DNA of 64,000 bases from Undaria pinnatifida (GCA_012845835.1 JABAKD010000020.1:4066913-4130912); one strand, 5' to 3'. Counted from the first letter of the stretch, positions 22,501 through 37,500 are shown. Numbers and translations: made by a program. Notes: generated by a model not told the origin, from the sequence alone.

Positions 22501-25500
22501 GCAAGGAGCACGACACCGTGGGCATGGGTGTCGTCACTGGTGAGATATGATTGCAATGGGTGCGTCGATATACCACCCGGCGTGATGTTGGTCATTCTGC
22601 GCCGTCTACAATTCATGATCGCACACCACACTACAACTGTAAACCTCTGGTGATTTGCGTGAGACAAGATCGGTTGGGCTAAACTCATGTTGTGTGTTAA
22701 ACCAACGAACGTCTTACTAAGCCGAGGCCAAACCGACCCAAGAAAAAATAGCAGGTAAGAATCGACTTTTCGGCCCATTTTGCCGACAGCCTTTGCATAG
22801 CCCTACTATATTTTCGTGGGTTGGATTGACCTTGGGTTCTGGCGTTCGTTGGATTCTATGGATACCTGCCGAACCAATTTTTTAATGTCATCGAAAACCC
22901 TTATTAAACTTGTTTGCATCTATCTAGGATGAAGAATCAGCACGGGGCCGCTGTATATGCTGTAAAATTTCTGACAAGAAGGAACAATGTAAGCGAAGAA
23001 GGTACAAACACACTGCTGTGCACATGTAGACACACGAAAATCGACCAGTCCAATCCAGCTGCCGTGGTTCGCTAGCCTCGGGCTACAAGTCGAGATGGTT
23101 GGGTTAGTCTGCGGTTCAGGCTTCTTCTAGTAATTGTCTCCCAGCACGTGGGGACAGAAGAAGTGGCTTCATGCAGAACGTCGTTCACAGCGTGCAGGCC
23201 CAGAAACCACAGATTAGAATGCCCAAGAATTGTCAGACAAGCCTAACCGACACGTAACCGCCGTTACTAAATAAGTCACACACGAACAATCACACCCCCC
23301 GCCAGTGCGTGAAGTGATTCGGTAGGCGATACCTTCGATAATTTGACATTTGAGTGGAGAAACTACTACATGTACAGGTAGGTGTCATTAATAAACGGAC
23401 CAAGATTGTTACTCCCGCTGCCTGCGGAAAAATCGCTTCTCCCTGTTCCATGTGCCCACGACTTGCCATGGGTATCAGCCGAGGCGACAAGTCGAACGTG
23501 CTCTTGATTGGAGTGAAATGAAACCACGTACCTGATGCGATATACCCGAAAACCTCGAAAGCACGCCTCAACCTCACCCAGCCCCCCAGCCCCAACCTTC
23601 CCACGTATGTGGTCTAAATACTTCGGCCATGCATTTTATCTGCACACACAACCGCCCCCGCGCCCCGCCCAGACCTCGCTCACCCTTCCCACCCGTGTCC
23701 GCCGCCGTTCCCGTCGTCGGTCGTCTGGTTGTGGTGTATCGACGCGCTACAACCACCACAGCTTCGTTCTCTTTGGGTCATGTCATCGGACCTGGTGTCG
23801 GAGGGATGTTGTCGGAGCCGGCGACGTACCATTCTGACACCTTCTCAGAGTCTGGAATATTCGGGAGGTGATGCATGTGGTATGGTAGGACAAGGGGCGG
23901 GGGGGGGGGGGGTAATCGTTGTCGTTCATGGCCGTGGTCTGTCAGAATATGCACCCTCGCATCCATCGGGTCATCCCAAAACAAGAAGAAAAAAAACAAG
24001 GATCGTGACAAAAACGATCATGACATTTTGTAAGACATCCTGGCTTTGGCTGGTTTGGAAAAATCCAGTGTAGAAATGGCGTCAGGTTGCCTGACAAAAA
24101 CAACGACAACGCGATTTTGTTATTTGGGAAACGTGACGTTTCAGCATGTCAAAATGTCAGGAATCGTGATATCTTGTCAAAGAGATCGTGTTTTTTTTTG
24201 TTTTGCGTTCGTTAGCAATGCCGGGACAGACCCCATCGGTGTTGACGGATCAGGATTGCATTGTTTGTACCAACAAGAAATCGCTGGTGTTGGGAAGGGT
24301 GCCCATGGCATTATACGAGTGCTTCAAATGTTTTTTGAAAAGGCCTCCTCACATGAAGAGGTGAGATATCTATATACCTCATCCAGAAACTAAATCTCTA
24401 GGAAATCCATGCGCAAAACCCGATACACACTGTCATTGCCTACTTACTGTAGGTATAATGACGAAATGTACTTGTGAAGCACAACTTGGTACCCAACTGT
24501 ATTGAATGGTACACCTCAATTTCGAGGGACCTCGACTGTCAGAAGTGTTTTGTAAATAGCCATGCTATCCCTGCCGTAGCCGGCATTTTGAGTGGGTCAA
24601 CTTTGACCACCGACTGTCCCTCAGCAACCTCTACAATGAGTTCGGCGGCGTGGAGGTTTGAACGACATGGCACCCCCGCCATCTTCGAAATGTTTCCGCT
24701 TTAACTGCCAGCTAGTGGCTGCAACACGGTGTGGCCTTCAAACAAAGCCCCGTTTCCGCCTACGAAAGCCTGTGTGCACCTACTCATAAACATAGCTGTT
24801 TTTCTACCGCGCGTTGCTCTCAGCTGTATCCGATTTTCCCTCTTGCGTCGGTGTTTTCACGCTTGTTACCGGGAGCGAATATTACGACAGAGAGCAGCAT
24901 GTTATCAATCAAAACGATTCTGATGGACGAAGGTCCTCAACCGAGGAACTACACCTTGTCGTTGGCACGAAAATTTGGTTTGACTATGTTGCTATTCGTC
25001 GTGCACCTAGATCATGATGACACTAGTCATAGGGTTGTACATTCGTATTCATTTTTTTCTCTCAGAGCTCCTCAGTTGAAAAACCGTGAAAAATCGGTGC
25101 ATCCGCACCGTCGCATGGATCTCGTGCGCGTTCTCACCGAAAACCTTTGGGTGAGCTTGTCCGTCTCTGTTCTCATCGCGTTGGGGATATATCGGAGGCT
25201 TACCTCTGCTTTGCTTGTACGCCGCTGGAACACGTTGTGGACAGGTATCCGTACCTTCTTCCCAACGTGGTTTTGGCTGGAATGGCACTTTTATCGCTGC
25301 CTCTGGTGCTGTTTTTCCTCAAGGACTCCAAGCACGCTGAGAGCGACAACTCAACGTGAGTACGTGCTATTTGAGTCTACATTCTAATGTCGCCGGAAGG
25401 AGCATCATCATCAACAACAGGAACTACACCTATTAATACAACTACAACTACAACTATAACCACAACAACCACAACAACAATCACAACCTCGTCTCACAAA

Positions 25501-28500
25501 ACCATACTGGCAGGTGCTACCCGATCGCAACACGTACTGTATCTGGCAGCGCCCGAGTCCGACAGTCTGCCATTTTTCGAACCGAGCGAGCATCACAGCT
25601 TGCACGATTTTACTACCCGTTTCCATCGTCGTACTTCGATGTATATCGCTCAGAGGCATCGAATAGATGCAGTGTCGTATTTGGCAACATAATGTTCATC
25701 GTGCCCTTAGCGAGGACGCTACTCTCGGCTGAGCTCCCTGTTTCAGTTTTCCCCCGTGCGCAACGTACCAACAGCTAGTGCCTGTAGTTGGTCTTGGTGC
25801 AACAGTGGCGGTGGCTACAGCGAAGGAAACGACGACGACCACAACGACGACGGCAGAAAGTTAAACGGTGACCCTTGACGTTTGATCCTCGAGATTATAA
25901 ATAAGAGCAGTGAAAATGGTACCCTGACGACAACCTGACAACCCCCTTCCCTTCTGCTGCGTTCAAAACACCGAACCCTGTTCGCATGTACTTGATCTTG
26001 GTGCCGCATACGTGGCGGTAGCGACGGGAAACATGACGACAACGACAGGAAGAACAACAAGTGCGACGAAAACAATAGCACGTACGACGGCAAGATAAAA
26101 AGCACGCCAGCGGCTAAATCGGCGTCTCCCCTGCCGATAGACGCTGACGGCGGTACCAGGGTGCCATCGTGGATGCTGTCAGCAACAATGCCTCCGCCGG
26201 TTGCTGCCCACGAGGGACCGGGCCATGATACTGAAAATCTCGAGCGCGACAGACAGATCCCCAGCAAAAAAGCTTGCTGTGGCAGCAACACATCCGCGTT
26301 ATTCTGGGTATAAACACGCTATTCGCGGTGAGTGCCGGCTACTCGCTTCCCCTCCCCCCCTCCCCGCGAATGTGCCGTTTCGCGTGGTGAGGGAAGGGGG
26401 CCTGATACTAGGCATATCAGGCAGGGGGGAAGAGGGGGGTGGGGGGAGGGGGTTGGCAGCCAGGGGTCTGCGTGCCCAGAGATGTACTCGGTATGGCAGC
26501 GATTCGCACCATTGTTGTTTTCAGGCTCCTGGCTAAAGAAACACTATTATACTAACTTTTCATTAAACATGAAGGTCCGACCAGATAAACAGGCCTCGCC
26601 ATGGCCTAGGTATATGCAAACATTTCGAATGCTTTTGTAACACACGACGACAGGTTTTTCGAAAGTGTTGAATAGGTTGCTGCTGCACATGTTGAGTGAG
26701 AAACTTCACAAGGTGTTTGGACGAAGAGCGAAACCGCTGTTGACCGACGCTACCTACGCATAGTGCTATACCCATTTTGCTCTACCGACGCGTGCTACGA
26801 TAGAGGCTACGATGGAAGTAGCACTTTTGCGCATGAAAATATCTCCGAATGACGAGGATCATCATTAACCCGACGAAACGCTCCCGGAGGAAAAATCCCA
26901 TGGCCTAGGTATACAACGAGAATCATGCTGCAGAAATGAGCTATTTCCGACGAGTTTAGGTCAAGGAGCCCCGTCACTCAGAAGAAACTTCAGACGAAAA
27001 GGGCTACGTCTATCGTAGACTCTATCGTAGCCTGTATCGTTGCCTGTATTGTAGCCTTTATCGTAGCCTCTATATTAGCCTTTATCGTAGCCTATCGTAG
27101 CCTGTATCATAGCCTCTATCATAGCCTCTGTTGTAGCCTGTATCGTAGCCTGTATCGTAGCCTCTACAGTAGCTTCTATAGTAGCCTCTATCGTAGCTTC
27201 TTTCGTAGCCTCTATCGTAGCCTCTATTAAAGCTTCTATCGCATCCTCTATCGTAGCCTGTATCGTAGCCTCTATAGCAGCCTCTATCGTAGCCTCTATC
27301 GTAGCCTGTATCGTAGCCTCTATCGTAGCCTTTATCGTAGCATCTATGGTAGCCTCTATCGTGGCCTCTGTCGTAGCCTCTATCGTAGCCTCTATAGTAG
27401 CCTCTATAGTAGCCTCTATCATCGTAGCCTCTATGGTAACCTCTATCGTAGCCTTTATCGTAGCCTCTATCGTAGCCTCTATCGTACCCTCTATCGTAAC
27501 CTCTACCCTAGCCTCTATCGTAGACTCTATCGTAGCCTCTATCGTAGCCTCTATGTAGAATCTATCGTAGCCTTTATCGTCGGCTGTTTCGTAGCCTCTA
27601 TAGTAGCCTCTATCGTAGCCTTTTTCCTAGCCCATATCGTAGCCTCTTTCGTATCCTCTATCGCAGCCTATATCGCAGCCTCTATCGTAGCCTGTATCGT
27701 AGCCCGTACTGTAGCCTCTATCGTAGCCTCTATATTAGGACTTATCGTAGCCTCTATCGTAGCCTCTATCGTAGCCTCCACCGTAGCCGTTATCGTAGCC
27801 TCTATAGTGGCCTCTATCGTAGCTTCTTTCGTATCCTCTATCGTAGCCTCTATCGCCGCCTCTGTAGTAGCTTCTATCGAAGCCTCCACCGTAGCCTCTA
27901 TAGTAGCCTCTATCGCAGCCTCTTTCGTAGCCTCTATAGTAGACTCTATTATCGTAGCCTCTATCGTAGCCTGTATCGTAGCCTCTATAGTAGCCTCGTT
28001 CGTGCCTCTGTCGTAGCCTCTATCGTAGCCTCCACCGTAGCCGTTATCGTAGCCTCTATAGTGGCCTCTATCGTAGCTTCTTTCGTATCCTCTATTGTAG
28101 CCTCTATCGCAGCCTCTGTAGTAGCTTCTATCGAAGCTTCCACCGTAGCCTCTATAGTAGCCTCTATCGCAGCCTCTCTCGTAGCCTCTATCGTAGACTC
28201 TATTATTGTAGCCTCTATCGTAGCCTGTATCGTAGCCTCTATAGTAGCCTCGTTCGTGCCTCTGTCGTAGCCTCTATCGTGGCCTCTATAGTAGTCTATC
28301 GTAGCCTGTATCGTAGCCTCTATAGTAGCCTCTACCGTAGCCTCTGTCGTAGGCTCTATCGTAAACTCTATCGTAGCCTTCATCGTAGCCTCTATCGTAG
28401 CCTCTATCGTAGCCTGTATTGTAGCCTCTATGGTAGCCTTTATCGTAGCCTCTTTCGCAGCCTCTATCGTAGACTCTATCGTAGCCTCTATCGTAGCTTC

Positions 28501-31500
28501 TTTCGTATCCTCTATCGTAGCCTCTATCGCCGCCTCTGTAGTAGCTTCTATCGAAGCCTCCACCCTAGCCTCTATAGTAGCCTCTATCGCAGCCTCTTTC
28601 GTAGCCTCTATAGTAGACTCTATTATCGTAGCCTCTATCGTAGCCTGTATCGTAGCCTCTATAGTAGCCTCGTTCGTGCCTCTGTCGTAGCCTCTATCGT
28701 AGCCTCCACCGTAGCCGTTATCGTAGCCTCTATAGTGGCCTCTATCGTAGCTTCTTTCGAATCCTCTATTGTAGCCTCTATCGCAGCCTCTGTAGTGGCT
28801 TCTATCGAAGCTTCCACCGTAGCCTCTATAGTAGCCTCTATCGCAGCCTCTCTCGTAGCCTCTATCGTAGACTCTATTATCGTAGCCTCTATCGTAGCCT
28901 GTATCGTAGCCTCTATAGTAGCCTCGTTCGTGCCTCTGTCGTAGCCTCTATCGTGGCCTCTATAGTAGTCTATCGTAGCCTGTATCGTAGCCTCTATAGT
29001 AGCCTCTACCGTAGCCTCTGTCGTAGGCTCTATCGTAAACTCTATCGTAGCCTTCATCGTAGCCTCTATCGTAGCCTCTATCGTAGCCTGTATTGTAGCC
29101 TCTATGGTAGCCTTTATCGTAGCCTCTTTCGTAGCCTCTATCGTAGACTCTATCGTAGCCTCTATCGTAGCTTCTTTCGTATCCTCTATCGTATCCTGTA
29201 TCGTAGCCTCTGTAGTAGCTTCTATCGAAGCCTCCACCGTAGCCTCTATAGTAGCCTCTATCGCAGCCTCTTTCGTAGCCTCTATAGTAGACTCTATTAT
29301 CGTAGCCTCTATCGTAGCCTGTATCGTAGCCTCTACCGCAGCCGTTATCGTAGCCTCTATAGTGGCCTCTATCGTAGCTTCTTTCGTATCCTCTATTGTA
29401 GCCTCTATCGTAGCCTCTGTAGTAGCTTCTATCGAAGCTTCTACCGTAGCCTCTATAGTAGCTTTTATCGCAGCCTCTTTCGTAGCCTCTATCGTAGACT
29501 CTATTATCGTAGCCTATATCGTAGCCTGTCTCGTAGCCTCTATAGTAGCCTCGTTCGTGCCTCTGTCGTAGCCTCTATCGTAGCCTCTATAGTAGTCTAT
29601 CGTAGCCTGTATCGTAGCCTCTATAGTAGCCTCTACCGTAACCTCTGTCGTAGGCTCTATCGTAAACTCTATCGTAGCCTTCATCGTAGCCTCTATCGTA
29701 GCGATTATAGTAGCCTCTATAGTAGCCTCTATCATCGTGGCCTCTATGGTAACCTCTATCGTAGCCTCTATCGTAGCCTCTATCGTAGCCTCTATCGTAG
29801 CCTCTATCGTAACCTCTACCCTAGCCTCTATCGTAGACTCTATCGTAGCCTCTATCGTAGCCTCTATGTAAAATCTGTCGTAGCCTTTTTCGTCGGCTGT
29901 TTCGTAGCCTCTATAGTAGCCTCTATCGTAGCCTTTTTCCTAGCCCATATCGTAGCCTCTTTCGTATCCTCTATCGCAGCCTATATCGCAGCCTCTATCG
30001 TAGCCTGTATCGTAGCCCGTACTGTAGCCTGTATCGTAGCCTCTATATTAGGACTTATCGTAGCCTCTATCGTAGCCTCTATCGTAGCCTCCACCGTAGC
30101 CGTTATCGTAGCCTCTGTAGTGGCCTCTATCGTAGCTTCTTTCGTATCCTCTATCGTAGCCTCTATCGCCGCCTCTGTAGTAGCTTCTATCGAAGCCTCC
30201 ACCGTAGCCTCTATAGTAGCCTTTATCGCAGCCTCTTTCGTAGCCTCTATAGTAGACTCTATTATCGTAGCCTCTATCGTAGCCTGTATCGTAGCCTCTA
30301 TAGTAGCCTCGTTCGTGCCTCTGTCGTAGCCTCTATCGTAGCCTCCACCGTAGCCGTTATCGTAGCCTCTATAGTGGCCTCTATCGTAGCTTCTTTCGTA
30401 TCCTCTATTGTAGCCTCTATCGCAGCCTCTGTAGTAGCTTCTATCGAAGCTTCCACCGTAGCCTCTAGAGTAGCCTCTATCGCAGCCTCTCTCGTAGCCT
30501 CTATCGTAGACTCTATTATCGTAGCCTCTATCGTAGCCTGTATCGTAGCCTCTATAGTAGCCTCGTTCGTGCCTCTGTCGTAGCCTCTATCGTAGCCTCT
30601 ATAGTAGTCTATCGTAGCCTGTATCGTAGCCTCTATAGTAGCCTCTACCGTAGCCTCTGTCGTAGGCTCTATCGTAAACTCTATCGTAGCCTTCATCGTA
30701 GCCTCTATCGTAGCCTCTATCGTAGCCTGCATTGTAGCCTCTATGGTAGCCTTTATCGTAGCCTCTTTCGTAGCCTCTATCGTAGACTCTATCGTAGCCT
30801 GTATCATAGCCTCTATCATAGCCTCCATTGTAGCCTGTATCGTATCCTGTATCGTAGCCTCTATAGTAGCTTCTGTTATAGCCTCTATCGTAGCTTCTTT
30901 CGTATCCTCTATCGTAGCCTCTATCGCCGCCTCTGTAGTAGCTTCTATCGAAGCCTCCACCGTAGCCTCTATAGTAGCCTCTATCGCAGCCTCTTTCGTA
31001 GCCTCTATAGTAGACTCTATTATCGTAGCCTCTATCGTAGCCTGTATCGTAGCCTCTATAGTAGCCTCGTTCATGCCTCTGTCGTAGCCTCTATCGTAGC
31101 CTCCACCGTAGCCGGTTTCGTAGCCTCTATAGTGGCCTCTATCGTAGCTTCTTTCGTATCCTCTATTGTAGCCTCTATCGCAGCCTCTGTAGTAGCTTCT
31201 ATCGAAGCTTCCACCGTAGCCTCTATAGTAGCCTCTATCGCAGCCTCTCTCGTAGCCTCTATCGTAGACTCTATTATCGTAGCCTCTATCGTAGCCTGTA
31301 TTGTAGCCTCTATAGTTGCCTCGTTCGTGCCTCTGTCGTAGCCTCTATCGTAGCCTCTATAGTAGTCTATCGTAGCCTGTATCGTAGCCTCTATAGTAGC
31401 CTCTACCGTAGCCTCTGTCGTAGGCTCTATCGTAAACTCTATCGTAGCCTTTATCGTAGCCTCTATCGTAGCCTCTATCGTAGCCTGTATTGTAGCCTCT

Positions 31501-34500
31501 ATGGTAGCCTTTATCGTAGCCTCTTTCGTAGCCTCTATCGTAGACTCTATCGTAGCCTGTATCATAGCCTCTATCATAGCCTCTATGGTAGCCTGTATCG
31601 TAGCCTGTTTCGTAGCCTCTATAGTAGCTTCTGTAGTAGCCTCTATCGTAGCTTCTTTCGTAGCCTCTATCGTAGCCTCTATTAAGGCTTTTATCGCAAC
31701 CTCTATCGTAGCCTGTATCGTAGCCTCTATAGCAGCCTCTATCGTAGCCTCTATCGTAGCCTTTATCGTAGCCTCTATCGTAGCCTTTATCGTAGCCTCT
31801 ATGGTAGCCTCTATCGTGGCCTCTGTCGTAGCCTCTATCGTAGCCTCTATAGTAGCCTCTATAGTAGCCTCTATCATCGTAGCCTCTATGGTAACCTCTG
31901 TCGTAGCTTCTATCGTAGCCTCTATCGTACCCTCTATCGTACCCTCTATCGTAACCTCTACCCTAGCCTCTATCGTAGACTCTATCGTAGCCTCTATCGT
32001 AGCCTCTATAGTAGTCTATCGTAGCCTGTATCGTAGCCTCTATAGTAGCCTCTACCGTAGCCTCTGTCGTAGGCTCTATCGTAAACTCTATCGTAGCCTT
32101 CATCGTAGCCTCTATCGTAGCCTCTATCGTAGCCTGTATTGTAGCCTCTATGGTAGCCTTTATCGTAGCCTCTTTCGTAGCCTCTATCGTAGACTCTATC
32201 GTAGCCTTTATCATAGCCTCTATCATAGCCTCTATTGTAGCCTGTATCGTAGCCTGTATCGTAGCCTCTATAGTAGCTTCTATAGTAGCCTCTATCGTAG
32301 CTTTTTTCGTAGCCTCTATCGTAGCCTCTATTAAAGCTTCTATCGCAACCTCTATCGTAGCCTGTATCGTAGCCTCTATCGTAGCCTGTATCGTAGCCTC
32401 TATCGTAGCCTTTATCGTAGCCTCCATGGTAGCCTCTATCGTGGCCTCTGTCGTAGCCTCAATCGTAGCCTCTATAGTAGCCTCTATAGTAGCCTCTATC
32501 ATCGTAGCCTCTATGGTAACCTCTATCGTAGCCTCTATCGTAGCCTCTGTCGTAGCCTCTATCGTATCCTCTATCGTAACCTCTACCCTAGCTTCTATCG
32601 TAGACTCTATCGTAGCCTCTATCGTAGCCTCTATGTAGAATCTATCGTAGCCTTTATTGTCGGCTGTTTCGTAGCCTCTATAGTAGCCTCTTTCGTAGCC
32701 TTTTTCCTAGCCCCTATCGTAGCCTCTTTCGTATCCTTTATCGCAGCCTATATCGCAGCCTCTATCGTAGCCTGTATCGTAGCCCGTACTGTAGCCTTAA
32801 TCGTAGCCTCTATATTAGGACTTATCGTAGCCTCTATCGTAGCCTCTATCGTAGCCTCCACCGTAGCCGTTATCGTAGCCTCTATAGTGGCCTCTATCGT
32901 AGCTTCTTTCGTATCCTCTATCGTAGACTCTATCGCCGCCTCTGTAGCAGCTTCTATCGAAGCCTCCACCGTAGCCTCTATAGTAGCCTCTATCGCAGCC
33001 TCTTTCGTAGCCTCTATAGTAGACTCTATTATCGTAGCCTCTATCGTAGCCTGTATCGTAGCCTCTATAGTAGCCTCGTTCGTGCCTCTGTCGTAGCCTC
33101 TATCGTAGCCTCCACCGTAGCCGTTATCGTAGCCTCCTCAGTGGCCTCTATCGTAGCTTCTTTCGTATCCTCTATTGTAGCCTCTATCGCAGCCTCTGTA
33201 GTAGCTTCTATCGAAGTTTCCACCGTAGCCTCTAGAGTAGCCTCTATCGCAGCCTCTCTCGTAGCCTCTATCGTAGACTCTATTATCGTAGCCTCTATCG
33301 TAGCCTGTATCGTAGCCTCTATAGAAGCCTCGTTCGTGCCTCTGTCGTAGCCTCTATCGTGGCCTCTATAGTAGTCTATCGTAGCCTGTATCGTACCCTC
33401 TATAGTAGCCTCTACCGTAGCCTCTGTCGTAGGCTCTATCGTAAACTCTATCGTAGCCTTCATCGTAGCCTCTATCGTAGCCTCTGTCGTAGCCTGTATT
33501 GTAGCCTCTATGGTAGCCTTTATCGTAGCCTCTTTCGTAGCCTCTATCGTAGACTCTATCGTAGCCTGTATCGTAGCCTGTATCGTAGCCTCTATAGTAG
33601 CTTCTATCGTAGCTTCTTTCGTAGACTCTATCGCAGCCTCTATCGTAGTCTGTATCGTAGCCTGTACTGTAGCCTCTATCGTAGCCTCAATATTAGGACT
33701 TATCGTAGCCTCTATCGTAGCCTGTATCGTAGCCTCTACCGTAGCCGTTATCGTAGCCTCTATAGTGGCCTCTATCGTAACTTCTTTCGTATCCTCTATT
33801 GTAGCCTCTATCGTAGCCTCTGTAGTAGCTTCTATCGAAGCTTCCACCGTAGCCTCTAAAGTAGCCTCTATCGCAGCCTCTTTCGGAGCCTCTATCGTAG
33901 ACTCTATTATCGTAGCCTATATCGTAGCCTGTGTCGTAGCCTCTATAGTAGCCTCGTTCGTGCCTCTGTCGTAGCCTCTATCGTGGCCTCTATAGTAGTC
34001 TATCGTAGCCTGTATCGTAGCCTCTATAGTAGCCTCTACCGTAGCCTCTGTCGTAGGCTCTATCGTAAACTCTATCGTAGCCTTCATCGTAGCCTCTATC
34101 GTAGCCTCTATCGTAGCCTGTATTGTAGCCTCTATGGTAGCCTTTATCGTAGCCTCTTTCGTAGCCTCTATCGTAGACTCTATCGTAGCCTGTATCGTAG
34201 CCTCTATCATAGCCTCTATGGTAGCCTGTATCGTATCCTGTATCGTAGCCTCTAAAGTAGCTTCTATAGTAGCCTCTATCGTAGCTTCTTTCGTATCCTC
34301 TATCTTAGCCTCTATCGCCGCCTCTGTAGTAGCTTCTATCGAAGCCTCCACCGTAGCCTCTATAGTAGCCTCTATCGCAGCCTCTTTCGTAGCCTCTATA
34401 GTAGACTCTATTATCGTAGCCTCTATCGTAGCCTGTATCGTAGCCTCTATAGTAGCCTCGTTCGTGCCTCTGTCGTAGCCTCTATCGTAGCCTCCACCGT

Positions 34501-37500
34501 AGCCGTTATCGTAGCCTCTTTAGTGGCCTCTATCGTAGCTTCTTTCGTATCCTCTATTGTAGCCTCTATCGCAGCCTCTGTAGTAGCTTCTATCGAAGCT
34601 TCCACCGTAGCCTCTATAGTAGCCTCTATCGCAGCCTCTCTCGTAGCCTCTATCGTAGACTCTATTATCGTAGCCTCTATCGTAGCCTGTATCGTAGCCT
34701 CTATAGTAGCCTCGTTCGTGCCTCTGTCGTAGCCTCTATCGTAGCCTCTATAGTAGTCTATCGTAGCCTGTATCGTAGCCTCTATAGTAGCCTCTACCGT
34801 AGCCTCTGTCGTAGGCTCTATCGTAAACTCTATCGTAGCCTTCATCGTAGCCTCTATCGTAGCCTCTATCGTAGCCTGTATTGTAGCCTCTATGGTAGCC
34901 TTTATCGTAGCCTCTTTCGTAGCCTCTATCGTAGACTCTATCGTAGCCTGTATCATAGCCTCTATCATAGCCTCTATTGTAGCCTGTATCGTAGCCTGTA
35001 TCGTAGCCTCTATAGTAGCTTCTATAGTAGCCTCTATCGTAGCTTCTTTCGTAGCCTCTATCGTAGCCTCTATTAAAGCTTCTATCGCAACCTCTATCGT
35101 AGCCTGTATCGTAGCCTCTATCGTAGCCTTTATCGTAGCCTCCATGGTAGCCTCTATCGTGGCCTCTGTCGTAGCCTCAATCGTAGCCTCTATAGTAGCC
35201 TCTATAGTAGCCTCTATCATCGTAGCCTCTATGGTAACCTCTATCGTAGCCTCTATCGTAGCCTCTGTCGTAGCCTCTATCGTACCCTCTATCGTAACCT
35301 CTACCCTAGCCTCTATCGTAGACTCTATCGTAGCCTCTATCGTAGCCTCTATGTAGAATCTATCGTAGCCTTTATTGTCGGCTGTTTCGTAGCCTGTATA
35401 GTAGCCTCTTTCGTAGCCTTTTTCCTAGCCCCTATCGTAGCCTCTTTCGTATCCTCTATCGCAGCCTATATCGCAGCCTCTATCGTAGCCTGTATCGTAG
35501 CCCGTACTGTAGCCTCTATCGTAGCCTCTACATTAGGACTTATCGTAGCCTCTATCGTAGCCTCTATCGTAGCCTCCACCGTAGCCGTTATCGTAGCCTC
35601 TATAGTGGCCTCTATCGTAGCTTCTTTCGTATCCTCTATCGTAGCCTCTATCGCCGCCTCTGTAGTAGCTTCTATCGAAGCCTCCACCGTAGCCTCTATA
35701 GTAGCCTCTATCGCAACCTCTTTCGTAGCCTCTATCGTAGACTCTATTATCGTAGCCTCTATCGTAGCCTGTATCGTAGCCTCTATAGTAGCCTCGTTCG
35801 TGCCTCTGTCGTAGCCTCTATCGTAGCCTCCACCGTAGCCGTTATCGTAGCCTCTTTAGTGGCCTCTATCGTAGCTTCTTTCGTATCCTCTATTGTAGCC
35901 TCTATCGCAGCCTCTGTAGTAGCTTCTATCGAAGCTTCCACTGTAGCCTCTAGAGTAGCCTCTATCGCAGCCTCTCTCGTAGCCTCTATCGTAGACTCTA
36001 TTATCGTAGCCTCTATCGTAGCCTGTATCGTAGCCTCTATAGAGGCCTCGTTCGTGCCTCTGTCGTAGCCTCTATCGTGGCCTCTATAGTAGTCTATTGT
36101 AGCCTGTATCGTACCCTCTATAGTAGCCTCTACCGTAGCCTCTGTCGTAGGCTCTATCGTAAACTCTATCGTAGCCTTCATCGTAGCCTCTATCGTAGCC
36201 TCTGTCGTAGCCTGTATTGTAGCCTCTATGGTAGCCTTTATCGTAGCCTCTTTCGTAGCCTCTATCGTAGACTCTATCGTAGCCTGTATCGTAGCCTGTA
36301 TCGTAGCCTCTATAGTAGCTTCTATCGTAGCTTCTTTCGTAGACTCTATCGCAGCCTCAATCGTAGTCTGTATCGTAGCCTGTACTGTAGCCTCTATCGT
36401 AGCCTCTATATTAGGACTTATCGTAGCCTCTATCGTAGCTTGTATCGTAGCCTCTACCGTAGCCGTTATCGTAGCCTCTATAGTGGCCTCTATCGTAGCT
36501 TCTTTCGTATCCTCTATTGTAGCCTCTATCGTAGCCTCTGTAGTAGCTTCTATCGAAGCTTCCACCGTAGCCTCTATAGTAGCTTTTATCGCAGCCTCTT
36601 TCGGAGCCTCTATCGTAGACTCTATTATCGTAGCCTCTATCGTAGCCTGTATCGTAGCCTCTATAGTAGCCTCGTTCGTGCCTCTGTCGTAGCCTCTATC
36701 GTAGCCTCCACCGTAGCCGTTATCGTAGCCTGTATCGTAGCCTCTATCGTAGCTTCTTTCGTATCCTCTATTGTAGCCTCTATCGCAGCCTTTGTAGTAG
36801 CTTCTATCGAAGCTTCCACCGTAGCCTCTATAGTAGCCTCTATAGCAGCCTCTCTCGTAGCCTTTATCGTAGACTCTATTATCGTAGCCTCTATCGTAGC
36901 CTGTATCGTAGCCTCTATAGTAGCCTCGTTCGTGCCTCTGTCGTAGCCTCTATCGTAGCCTCTATAGTAGTCTATCGTAGCCTGTATCGTAGCCTCTATA
37001 GTAGCCTCTACCGTAGCCTCTGTCGTAGGCTCTATCGTAAACTCTATCGTAGCCTTCATCGTAGCCTCTATCGTAGCCTCTATCGTAGCCTGTATTGTAG
37101 CCTCTATGGTAGCCTTTATCGTAGCCTCTTTCGTAGCCTCTATCGTAGACTCCATCGTAGCCTGTATCATAGCCTCTATCATAGCCTCTATTGTAGCCTG
37201 TATCGTAGCCTGTATCGTAGCCTCTATAGTAGCTTCTATGGTAGCCTCTATCGTAGCTTCTTTCGTAGCCTCTATCGTAGCCTCTATTAAAGCTTCTATC
37301 GCAACCTCTATCGTAGCCTGTATCGTAGCCTCTATAGCAGCCTCTATCGTAGCCTCTATCGTAGCCTGTATCGTAGCCTCTATCGTAGCCTTTATCGTAG
37401 CCTCTATGGTAGCCTCTATCGTGGCCTCTGTCGTAGCCTCTATCGTAGCCTCTATAGTAGCCTCTATAGTAGCCTCTATCATCGTAGCCTCTATGGTAAC

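Noticed and set aside
24731-25387. 218-codon plus-strand frame, the longest outside repeats
   Set aside because: It overlaps transporter exon 5 in another register. The exon register matches the MFS family and has proper splice sites.
28953-30329. 458-codon open frame (and dozens of shorter ones) in the satellite, coding YRSL/ASIV repeats; EATI/RGYD on the other strand
   Set aside because: The 12-bp unit leaves two frames per strand free of stops, so long frames are expected. Frames break at the same variant block (GTGCCTCTGTCGTAG) and show no sign of codon selection.
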